Assembly (NCBI GenBank): GCA_002428055.1 | Contig: DIZY01000043.1 | Coordinates: 4,975-21,004, forward strand | From: Helicobacteraceae bacterium UBA6016 | GTDB lineage: Bacteria; Campylobacterota; Campylobacteria; Campylobacterales; UBA6016 | DNA: 16,030 nucleotides | Direction: 5' to 3' | Shown here: piece by piece, positions 8,801-14,580 of the stretch | Layout: every line of letters begins with the position of its first letter | Position numbering within the stretch: the first letter of the stretch is position 1 | Made by a program: the position numbers and the translations under genes | Notes under the pieces: model-generated | Seen by the model: the letters and a program-made list of their open reading frames with translations, nothing else | The model's database searches: none | What the model was told of the DNA's origin: nothing

Positions 8801-9104
8801 CGCTCATCGCCGTAAAGCCTGAGAGGTCCGCAAAAAGCACCGTAACGGTTCTGCGCTCCGAGCACACCTCTACACAGTTATCACTGGCGGCTGTCTTTGC
8901 TATTTTTATTTCATTTTTTTTAGACAAGGAGGGTGGCGGCAGAGCTTGGAAGCCAGGGAGTCTAAAGCTACAGTTGGAGCAATATATGTCGCCTACTTCA
9001 GCCTTTTGGCGACAAAACGGACAAACGCCGGACAGCGGCGAACCACACTTAGCGCAAAAGTTAGAACCGTCTCTATTTTGATGCCCGCAAATAGAACATT
9101 CCAT
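5862..9104 (-). CDS. Zinc-ribbon class III adenylate cyclase with STAND/AAA ATPase and TPR domains
   Basis: A 1080-residue soluble protein predicted to make cAMP. Residues 1-50 form a double zinc ribbon: C3/C6, C17/C20, C28/C31, C42/C45. Residues 82-268 are a class III cyclase catalytic domain with metal aspartates D93 (LFADLSGFT) and D137 (DKYIGD), adenine-selecting K133 and T207 (the Lys/Thr pair of many bacterial adenylate cyclases), N214 and transition-state R218 (VNLASR). All catalytic residues are present. Residues 280-560 are an AAA_16/STAND ATPase: P-loop SDPGFGKS (312-319), Walker B-like IEDLHNAD (451-458) and GNPLFLQEIVRSL (546-558). TPR-like helices fill about 695-1065. No membrane segment is seen. 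The ATG at 9104 has a good AGAGGT six bases upstream. The DUF3108 gene follows at six bases. The signal is probably read by the TPR/STAND part, but this is inference. Confidence 0.93.
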   Translation of the reverse strand: MECSICGHQNRDGSNFCAKCGSPLSGVCPFCRQKAEVGDIYCSNCSFRLPGFQALPPPSLSKKNEIKIAKTAASDNCVEVCSERRTVTVLFADLSGFTAMSEKLDPEEVTTVMNNCLQIMGDAVTSYEGYIDKYIGDCIMALFGAPITHENDPELALRAALDMIKKIDEYNKKLPIKLEKPLGLHIGINTGLVVAGKMGSDSRMDYTVMGDTVNLASRLESNAAKGQIFVSSYTHNQTKNLFEFVEQEAIAVKGKVEPVSVFEVIRALDASEIKAGSIVDVPLVGRTKEIESLSISVERLQKGEGQTVFLISDPGFGKSRIQAEIKNRFRQNSAQIIEGRCQSYGKNTPYHTFIDMFKRLLAIDSDDMNQTITTKLTEGLPLLIGEDGDILSEEAKKAIVLIGRLFELDLASEYGVLLGDMSPQEIYTATIRSIGWFFSVLGKHRATIVSIEDLHNADSATIETIAALIGVCKNAPVMLMLMLRPDKNSVAAKLLPLARRTLGDRAIEMTFERLNRSECEAFVKYALECENLPKELIELIGLRSDGNPLFLQEIVRSLVEQGAVEKDGDRIVIKKELSKISIPNSITGLVIARFDKLSPLQKEIMSKAAVLGHTFSRRLIEAIIHDKTLDESLSSLIDAEMIFESQSFPDVEYSFHTTFIQEAVYDTLLLKRRQALHHEAAQMIREVFKERVQDYTESLAVHYTEAGDLEEAYYFTIQSALKAKAVYANETAAKFFEQAIEIGSKLQNKDINWVEIYKPYSEVLELLGDMEHAILAWERIKEVSSDTLLKADAMRNIGRIEEKRGAKEKSIKIYHEALVLIEERQDTLEYAQLLMNLSWVLNRFRKSEESLAQGLKALAIFEQLSSDEHIAMCCNNLAVFYENICDFETALNYNLRSLSLFQELKNRRQIANVELSLGYLRTKRGESDQALKHFSRSAEIMNTIGSKPASAAALLAKGRLYADIGRHEEAEIALLSALSDFRDIGSLRKATATLISLIQVLLEQKETKKAYERLDDALEIAKNNDFLSEEGKLCRLYARAYKQEGKKSEAKAKYEEAVAIFEKLGRGEDVDALKKELEGL

Positions 9105-9179
9105 TTTTAAACCTCTTTTCTTATACTCTATCCTATTTTATTTTGTATAATCTAAAAATTAGAGTAATTTGAGGTTAGT
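9105..9179. promoter_or_regulatory. Divergent promoter region, cyclase (-) and DUF5718-type gene (+)
   Basis: For the + gene, a perfect TATAAT lies at 9146-9151. It would put the transcript start near 9158 and leave about 22 bases of leader with GAGG (9171-9174) five bases before the ATG. For the - gene, a TAAAAT (complement of 9135-9140) is a candidate -10, followed by AGAGGT (complement of 9111-9116). TATAAG (complement of 9120-9125) is an alternative but would start the transcript inside that ribosome site. The two promoters would be back to back and may compete or share a regulator. Confidence 0.5.
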
Positions 9180-10016
9180 ATGAAATTTGAAAGTATGATA
9201 GGTCTCGGCGTAGCCGGTAATTTCACGGGGCATTTGGAACAAGCGGGAGAGAGTGGGGATTTTGCCTCCATAGCCACACTCGACGATGAAGCACCAAAGG
9301 GAATCTTTCCTTTTTATCTGCCGTCACACCAAAATAGCTTTTTATCCGTATATCCGCTCTCTTCAAATACGATAGAGGCACAAAAAAACGCAAATATCCA
9401 GATGGAGCCTGAGGTCGCTATCATATTTGACATAGAGTACGAAAACGGTGTGGTAATGGCTCTTACGCCAAAATATTTCGGGGCTTACAACGACTGTTCA
9501 ATCAGAAAAGAGGGCGCAAAAAAAATCAGCGAAAAGAAAAATTGGGGAAAAAACTCCAAAGGAGCAGCAAAAAATTTTATCGAATTGGACTCCCTTGCAG
9601 AGGACGGCAAGCTAGACGACTATCGCATAGCCTCTTTTCTTATCAGAAACGGCAGTCTACATAGATACGGTATAGACTCCGATGTCAAAGGCTACAGCTA
9701 CTTTCACGAGCGGCTCGTATCGTGGCTAATAGAGAAGATGAATAATCAAAAAGAAAAAGGTCCGCTTGAGTGCATATCTACGCTTTTAAAGGAGTGTGGA
9801 TACCCAAAACAGGCGCTAATAAGCATCGGGGCTACAAGATACACGGCGTACGGAGAGACGACTTTTTTGGAGCCAAATGACGAGGCGATAGTGGTCTTGT
9901 ATCCGGCAAGCATCTATAAGTACGAAGAGATAGAAAAAATAGTCGCCGCAAAAAGCCACAAAGGTAGAAACTGCCTATCAACGATATATCAAACCGTAAA
10001 AGTATGCGACAAATGA
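9180..10016 (+). CDS. DUF5718-type protein with fumarylacetoacetase-like sequence pattern
   Basis: A 278-residue cytoplasmic protein with no signal peptide or membrane segment. The opening MIGLGVAGNFTGHLEQAGES (residues 6-25) and the following A-P-K-G-I-F-P-F-Y-L-P are, from memory, the signature of DUF5718, a family of unknown function common in Campylobacterota and other proteobacteria. The middle (about 76-138) runs E-P-E-V-A-I-I-F-D-I, then YFGAYNDCSIRK, then W-G-K-N-S-K-G-A-A. This parallels the acidic-strand, x-N-D-x-S-x-R and G-K-S pattern of fumarylacetoacetate hydrolase-fold enzymes; the parallel is inference. The start is supported by GAGG five bases upstream and a TATAAT further up. 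The gene overlaps a 32-codon membrane ORF by ATGA. The substrate is unknown. Confidence 0.65.
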   Translation: MKFESMIGLGVAGNFTGHLEQAGESGDFASIATLDDEAPKGIFPFYLPSHQNSFLSVYPLSSNTIEAQKNANIQMEPEVAIIFDIEYENGVVMALTPKYFGAYNDCSIRKEGAKKISEKKNWGKNSKGAAKNFIELDSLAEDGKLDDYRIASFLIRNGSLHRYGIDSDVKGYSYFHERLVSWLIEKMNNQKEKGPLECISTLLKECGYPKQALISIGATRYTAYGETTFLEPNDEAIVVLYPASIYKYEEIEKIVAAKSHKGRNCLSTIYQTVKVCDK

Positions 10017-10111
10017 GTGATGTATCAGGAATACAACTGGGCGGTATCATAACTTTCGGCGTAGTTTTTCTGCTAGTTTTAGCTACAAAATTTTTTATAC
10101 TAAAAGATTAG
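10013..10111 (+). CDS. 32-residue single-span membrane micro-protein
   Basis: The ORF begins at the ATG inside the ATGA overlap with the upstream stop (10014-10016) and ends at TAG 10109-10111. The product starts MSDVSGIQLGGIITFGVVFL and ends LVLATKFFILKD: a short polar N-terminus, one hydrophobic helix (about 9-30) and a charged end. There is no separate ribosome site, so translation would rely on reinitiation or coupling from the DUF5718-type gene. The exact ATGA overlap and clean transmembrane composition argue that it is real. It resembles no family I can name. Similar tiny helices serve as accessory subunits of membrane complexes, but no role is assigned. Confidence 0.55.
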   Translation: MSDVSGIQLGGIITFGVVFLLVLATKFFILKD

Positions 10112-10125
10112 TAGTAAAAATATCT

Positions 10126-10138
10126 GCCGCAAAGCGGC
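10126..10138. terminator. Small GC hairpin after the micro-ORF
   Basis: GCCGC (10126-10130), loop AAA, GCGGC (10134-10138) makes a perfect 5-bp stem 14 bases after the micro-ORF stop. There is no T-run after it, so termination is possible but not certain. Confidence 0.3.
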
Positions 10139-10166
10139 TAGCTTTAGTGGCATAGCGCCCAGCGTA

Positions 10167-10193
10167 GCACAAACGAGCTTCGCTTGTTTGTGC
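10167..10193. repeat. 12-bp stem-loop between convergent genes
   Basis: GCACAAACGAGC (10167-10178), loop TTC, GCTTGTTTGTGC (10182-10193) pair over 12 positions with one G-T wobble. It lies four bases from the stop of the - strand gene (10197). No T-run follows on either strand, so it may be a factor-assisted bidirectional terminator or one copy of a dispersed intergenic palindrome. The rest of 10112-10196 shows no coding potential. Confidence 0.5.
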
Positions 10194-10196
10194 GTA

Positions 10197-10625
10197 CTAT
10201 AAAAGTCTTGACGGTAGTTTGACGGCTGCAGCCTCTGTGTAGAGTGCGGCTATTTTAGACGCTTTGACGGTTTCGTTTTTTTCGCTTGTCTCATATCGTT
10301 GACGAAAGCCTTCCAAAAGCTGCATTTTTAGAGCCGATACTTGAGCGTCCACCATCAATGCCGCCCCATCGCTCTCTTTTGTGGCGCCGAATATATTTTG
10401 CGTATCTTTTGAGTCCAGCATCGCCAAGGTCTCAGGTGAGACGGAGCTAAGCAGGTCGTTTGTGCCAAGAAGAGAGTTCATCCAGCTATCATCCCCCTCC
10501 TCCGATTTTACAGAGTCGTACTGCAATAAAAAATCGACATAATCACCTTTGTCGCCCTTGATGGCCTGATATTTGGCATAATCTAGCCCGATATTAATTC
10601 CAAGATTTGAAGGTATCGTATTCAT
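10197..10625 (-). CDS. Hypothetical protein, 142 residues
   Basis: I do not recognise this family. The ATG at 10625 is chosen because GAGGAG lies seven bases upstream. A longer frame reaching 10769 would run across the divergent promoter into the neighbouring gene. The protein begins MNTIPSNLGINIGLDYAKYQ, is acidic with many D/E and S in the first half (DYVDFLLQYDSVKSEEGDDS, residues 28-47), and has a helix-prone second half (about 88-136) with alternating charged and alanine-rich stretches. No signal peptide, membrane span or cysteine is seen, so it should be cytoplasmic or exported by a non-Sec route. It is monocistronic, divergent from the PhnD/HD-GYP gene and convergent with the micro-ORF. 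The function is unknown. Confidence 0.65.
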   Translation of the reverse strand: MNTIPSNLGINIGLDYAKYQAIKGDKGDYVDFLLQYDSVKSEEGDDSWMNSLLGTNDLLSSVSPETLAMLDSKDTQNIFGATKESDGAALMVDAQVSALKMQLLEGFRQRYETSEKNETVKASKIAALYTEAAAVKLPSRLL

Positions 10626-10692
10626 AGCAAACTCCTCAAATTTTATAAATCTTACAGCAACTTTGATTCCTTTTTGTGGCATAATCGCAACT
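10626..10692. promoter_or_regulatory. Divergent promoter region with -10 box adjacent to the HD-GYP gene start
   Basis: On the + strand, CATAAT (10680-10685) follows a T-rich stretch and TTTTTGTGG, as in Campylobacterota sigma-70 promoters. The expected start of transcription is about 10692, one base before the ATG at 10693, so the message would be leaderless or nearly so; no ribosome site is visible. On the - strand, TATAAA (complement of 10642-10647) is a weak -10 candidate for the 142-residue protein. Confidence 0.4.
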
Positions 10693-13338
10693 ATGCGAAA
10701 AATAAACATTTTTATAGTTGCGCTGCTGACGCTCTGCGCATCTTTATACTCAAACCAAACCGTAACCATAGGCGTATTGGCTCACAAAAACTACGAAACG
10801 ACCAAGACGGCATGGCTTCCGACGGCAGAATATCTGAAAGAAAAAATTCCTGGATATGATTTTTGTATACAGCCTTTAAAATTTGAGGAGTTTCCGCCGT
10901 ACCTAAGAGACAAAAAAATAGATTTTGTCCTCACAAACTCCGCTTACTATGTAGATTTGGAGAGTAGATACGGCATATCTAGAATAGCGACTCTCAAAAA
11001 TATGGACTTTAAAGGCAAATCGCAGACTGAGTTCGGTGGCGTCGTCTTTACAAAAGCTTCTAATACAAAAATAAAACGGCTAGAAGATATAAAAGGCAAA
11101 AGCTTTGCGGCGGTAAACAAAGAGTCTTTCGGCGGCTGGATAATGGCGTTAAGAGAGTTAAAAGAGTGTGGCGTAGCAGAAAATGAGTTTAAAACTTCGT
11201 TTTACGGAACACATGAAGCGGTCGTATTTGCCGTTCAAAACTCTAAAGCCGAAGCCGGGACGGTTCGAAGCGACACGCTGGAGAGAATGTCTCAAGAGGG
11301 CAAAATAAATCTAAATGACTTTAGCGTCATCAATCAAAAAAATTACTCAAACTTCTTTTATCTGGCAAGCACGAAACTCTATCCTGAGTGGCCTTTTGCC
11401 AAAACCAAACACATACAAGACGAATTAGCCGAAAAAGTAGCGGTAGCGCTCATATCGATGCCGGAAAACTCCCAAGCCGCCAAAGCCTCAAACAGCGTAG
11501 GCTGGACCATACCGCTTGATTATCAGAGTATCCATGAGTGCCTAAAAGAGCTGGAGCTTGGTCCGTACGAGTATCTCAAAAAAGCGGCTCTTTCATATTT
11601 TTTAGAAAAGTATCTCCCTTACATACTTCTATTCTCAGCGCTTTTGGCGCTTTCGTTTGTTGTTAGTATATATATTGCAAAAGTAAACAAAAGACTCAGA
11701 GAGACGAGAAGGGAGCTAAGAGAGGCAAATAGCTCGCTAGAAGAGAGGGTGCTACAAAAAACGCAACATCTGTATGAAAAAAGCGAAGAACTTGAAAAGG
11801 CGTACCTAAACGAAAAATATCTGCGCGGTATTTTAAGAACGGTTGCCGACATAAATCAGATGCTAATTACCACTCGCTCACTAGATGAGCTTTTGGACAA
11901 ATCTGCGCTATGCCTCAGCTCCAACGACTCCCTAAAAGCCGCAAAAATATGCATACTAGAAGATGGGAAACTAACCGTTGCCGCCTCGTACGGCGCAGGC
12001 GACGAAAAAATAGTAACACAACTCGAACAAAGAGTGTTTGACGACTCCAAAAGCCTAATGATTGCCGACTTTGACAATGACGGCGTGTCGCAAAGCTGCA
12101 AACAAAAGGCAGATATTTACGGCATAAAAGCTGTTTATGCCACTCCTTTAAAAAGCAGCAGCTTTACGAAAGAGGCGCTCGGAACACTAACTATATGCAC
12201 GGTTTTGGAGGATGGCTTTAGCGATGAAGAGCAAAAAATGATAGAGGAGCTTGCCGGTGACATCGGTTTTGCGATAAACTCATTTACGCAAAAGACTCAA
12301 ATAGAAACACTGCATAAAGAGAGACTAAAAAGCTACCAAGACTTCATCGATGCGCTCGTAAATATGATAGAGCAACGAGACACCTATACAGCCGGACACA
12401 CACAAAGAGTCGCTCGCTATGCCAAACTAATCGCAAAAGAGATGAATCTTTCAGCCCCAGAGATACAAAAGCTAAGCGAAGCGGCAAAACTGCACGACAT
12501 CGGCAAAGTGGTAACGCCGGACTCCGTCTTGTTAAAACCTAGCGCTCTAAGCAAGCTAGAGTATGAACTCATAAAAGAACATGTGTCCGCCGGAAGCGAG
12601 GTGTTATCAACGGTGGACTTTTATAAAGAGCTTGCGCAAATAGTAATATATCATCACGAAAGATATGACGGAAGCGGTTATCCATACGGCAAAAAAGGCT
12701 CGGAAATACCGTTGGCCGGGTATATATTGGCGGTTGCGGACTCATTTGACGCAATGACCACGAACCGTATCTATAAACCAAGAAAAGAGGTCAAAGAGGC
12801 GCTTGAGGAGCTTGATAGCTTTAGCGGCAAATGGTATCACCCCGCAGTTGTCGATGCGGCGCTTAAGGCATTAGAAAACATTGAAGTAGATACGAGCATA
12901 AACCAGTTAGGCTCTAGTGCGCTAGACGAAGAGAGGCTTAGCTACTTCTTTAAAGATAAACTTACAAAACTATATAATGAAGACTATTTTTTACTCACGC
13001 TCAACGGTCGCTCAAAACATAAAAAACCAAGTAATTTATCTATTATTTCGCTTACTAACTTCACAAAATACAACAAAGAACACACATGGGAGGGCGGCAA
13101 TGAACTACTTGTTCAGTTTGCGGTGTTTTTATCTGAAAATTTGCCAAACAACCTGATTTTTAGAGTATGGGGCGACCATTTTGTAGTTGCCGATTTCGAT
13201 GGAAACATAGAGGAGCTACTTGAGCGCTCCGTTCTTAAAAAATTAGAAATAGGTTTTACAATAAAGACAATAACAAAGTTGCCTGAAAACCCAAAAGATA
13301 TTTTAACGCTGGAAAAAGCCGCTTTAAAAGACATTTAA
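10693..13338 (+). CDS. PhnD-like periplasmic sensor fused to GAF, HD-GYP and degenerate GGDEF domains (c-di-GMP phosphodiesterase)
   Basis: 881 residues from the ATG at 10693; an upstream TTG at 10663 would add ten residues before the signal sequence and is disfavoured. Residues 1-20 are a signal sequence. About 22-295 form a PhnD-like phosphonate-binding domain (VTIGVLAHKN, the FEEFPPYLRDKKIDFVLTN region, VNKESFGGWI). A membrane helix spans about 308-329, a coiled coil 330-375, and a GAF-like domain about 378-530. The HD-GYP domain (about 548-735) has H569, H601/D602 in HDIGK, K605, H630, H654/H655, D659 with GSGYP, and D683, all present; it should hydrolyse c-di-GMP. A C-terminal GGDEF-like domain (about 752-881) keeps LTKLYNEDYF but has WGDHF in place of GGDEF and lacks the metal aspartate, so it should not be a cyclase. 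PhnD-like domains also sense tetrathionate in TtrS kinases, so the ligand could be a phosphorus or sulfur oxyanion; this is inference. The porin gene follows 43 bp downstream. Confidence 0.92.
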   Translation: MRKINIFIVALLTLCASLYSNQTVTIGVLAHKNYETTKTAWLPTAEYLKEKIPGYDFCIQPLKFEEFPPYLRDKKIDFVLTNSAYYVDLESRYGISRIATLKNMDFKGKSQTEFGGVVFTKASNTKIKRLEDIKGKSFAAVNKESFGGWIMALRELKECGVAENEFKTSFYGTHEAVVFAVQNSKAEAGTVRSDTLERMSQEGKINLNDFSVINQKNYSNFFYLASTKLYPEWPFAKTKHIQDELAEKVAVALISMPENSQAAKASNSVGWTIPLDYQSIHECLKELELGPYEYLKKAALSYFLEKYLPYILLFSALLALSFVVSIYIAKVNKRLRETRRELREANSSLEERVLQKTQHLYEKSEELEKAYLNEKYLRGILRTVADINQMLITTRSLDELLDKSALCLSSNDSLKAAKICILEDGKLTVAASYGAGDEKIVTQLEQRVFDDSKSLMIADFDNDGVSQSCKQKADIYGIKAVYATPLKSSSFTKEALGTLTICTVLEDGFSDEEQKMIEELAGDIGFAINSFTQKTQIETLHKERLKSYQDFIDALVNMIEQRDTYTAGHTQRVARYAKLIAKEMNLSAPEIQKLSEAAKLHDIGKVVTPDSVLLKPSALSKLEYELIKEHVSAGSEVLSTVDFYKELAQIVIYHHERYDGSGYPYGKKGSEIPLAGYILAVADSFDAMTTNRIYKPRKEVKEALEELDSFSGKWYHPAVVDAALKALENIEVDTSINQLGSSALDEERLSYFFKDKLTKLYNEDYFLLTLNGRSKHKKPSNLSIISLTNFTKYNKEHTWEGGNELLVQFAVFLSENLPNNLIFRVWGDHFVVADFDGNIEELLERSVLKKLEIGFTIKTITKLPENPKDILTLEKAALKDI

Positions 13339-13381
13339 CACTAATAAAGCTAACATAAAAGTAACGATTTAGTAAACCAGG
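13339..13381 (+). promoter_or_regulatory. Short spacer before the porin gene; start-site ambiguity
   Basis: This 43-base AT-rich gap has no clear hairpin. AGGA at 13379-13382 overlaps the ATG at 13382, too close to serve it, but lies eight bases before an in-frame TTG at 13391. The real start may therefore be the TTG, giving MKKIPIFMLL. Any promoter here is weak by eye, so the porin is probably transcribed with the HD-GYP gene. Confidence 0.35.
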
Positions 13382-14566
13382 ATGAAATCTTTGAAAAAAA
13401 TCCCGATTTTTATGTTACTCGTAGCTATTAGCTCTTTTGCCACGGATTTGAATGAGCGCGGCTATATTCGGGCAATGTACCTAGGCGCAAAAGATACCGC
13501 CGCCTCCGCGATAGGTGGCTCCATCGGCATTGCCCCCTCTTTGGGAAACTTCAAATCAGAAATTGATTTTTTTACGGTAGCCCCTTTTGGTGCAAAAGAA
13601 GATGCCGTATCCAAGCTCTTTAGTTACGATAAAAGCGGATATTCGATACTAGGCGTCGCAGCCTTAGGGTACCAAAAAGACGGATTGTCCATCTCCATAG
13701 GACGCCAAAAAGTCACCACACCGCTTATCGACATGGATGACGGCAGAATAGTTCCGAATCTATATGAAGGCGTATCGCTCAAATACGATATTGACGAAAA
13801 AACAAGAGTTGAGGCTTACTACCTTACGAGAATGAGCGGATTTTGGAGTCAGATATACGGCGGCGAAGATATGGGCCATTTTGTCTCAATGTCCAAAGCG
13901 GCAGGATATGGCGATATAGTCTCAAATGCCGCAGTATGGAGTGTAGGGGCGACGCACAAAAGCCAAAACTCAAAACTAACCGGATTTGCATACCACTCTC
14001 CAAATCTCATAGACTTGCTATACGCCGAATATCAAACTAGTTTTGCAATAAACAAAGATAGCTCGCTAGAGTTTTCACTTCAAGGCACAAAACAAAACGC
14101 AAACGGAACGCTCAAAAACTATCTAAACGACCGAGATAAAACACTAAACCAGGACTATCTGGCCGCCAAGCTAGGCGGAATATATAAAGAGCTTAGCGTA
14201 TATGCGGCGGCGGCAAAGGTTAGCGACGGCAAAGGCAGACTGGATAAAAATATGATGAACGTGTGGGCTGGAATACCACAATACACGGTTTTCAACGAAC
14301 ATGTTATGAAATCATTCGATACAGACGGCGCAAAGCTATATAAAGGGTGTATCGGCTACAAATTTACACACGCCATAGAGGCTACGGCAAGCTATATATA
14401 TGTCGATGCACTCAAAAGCAAAGGAGTAGCGGATACCGGAGTCGCCGAATTCGTACTCTCCACGAAAGATAAAAATTTTTCGCTAAACGCCGTATTGCTA
14501 CTCAGAAACGACAACAACGAAAATAAAAGCACAATGTTAAAATCTACGATAGAATACCGCTTTTAG
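13382..14566 (+). CDS. Outer-membrane porin (OprD-like, Campylobacterota type)
   Basis: A 394-residue secreted beta-barrel. Residues 1-20 are a signal peptide (cleavage near SFA|TD), followed directly by the short N-terminal strand LNERGYIRAMYLG. The body alternates amphipathic strands (GYSILGVAALGYQKDGLSIS; TRVEAYYLTRMSG; KLTGFAYHSP) with polar loops, and ends in EYRF with a C-terminal phenylalanine, the usual BAM recognition signal. The segment on ISIGRQKVTTPLIDMDDGRI (about 105-124) resembles the G-R-Q-x-x-x-T-P loop of OprD-family porins. An in-frame TTG nine bases into the gene is a possible true start (better-spaced AGGA). The gene lies between an HD-GYP sensor and a ribose-type binding protein (14 bp ahead). 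It probably lets small ligands into the periplasm for those sensors. Substrate specificity is not deducible. Confidence 0.82.
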   Translation: MKSLKKIPIFMLLVAISSFATDLNERGYIRAMYLGAKDTAASAIGGSIGIAPSLGNFKSEIDFFTVAPFGAKEDAVSKLFSYDKSGYSILGVAALGYQKDGLSISIGRQKVTTPLIDMDDGRIVPNLYEGVSLKYDIDEKTRVEAYYLTRMSGFWSQIYGGEDMGHFVSMSKAAGYGDIVSNAAVWSVGATHKSQNSKLTGFAYHSPNLIDLLYAEYQTSFAINKDSSLEFSLQGTKQNANGTLKNYLNDRDKTLNQDYLAAKLGGIYKELSVYAAAAKVSDGKGRLDKNMMNVWAGIPQYTVFNEHVMKSFDTDGAKLYKGCIGYKFTHAIEATASYIYVDALKSKGVADTGVAEFVLSTKDKNFSLNAVLLLRNDNNENKSTMLKSTIEYRF

Positions 14567-14580
14567 ACAAGGATAGACAG

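Noticed and set aside
10626..10769. N-terminal extension of the 142-residue protein to 10769
   Set aside because: It would overlap the start and signal peptide of the divergent gene; the ATG at 10625 has GAGGAG at the right distance.
12960..13338. C-terminal GGDEF-like part of the HD-GYP protein as an active diguanylate cyclase
   Set aside because: The signature is WGDHF and the first metal aspartate is replaced (SLTNFTKYN), so catalysis is unlikely.
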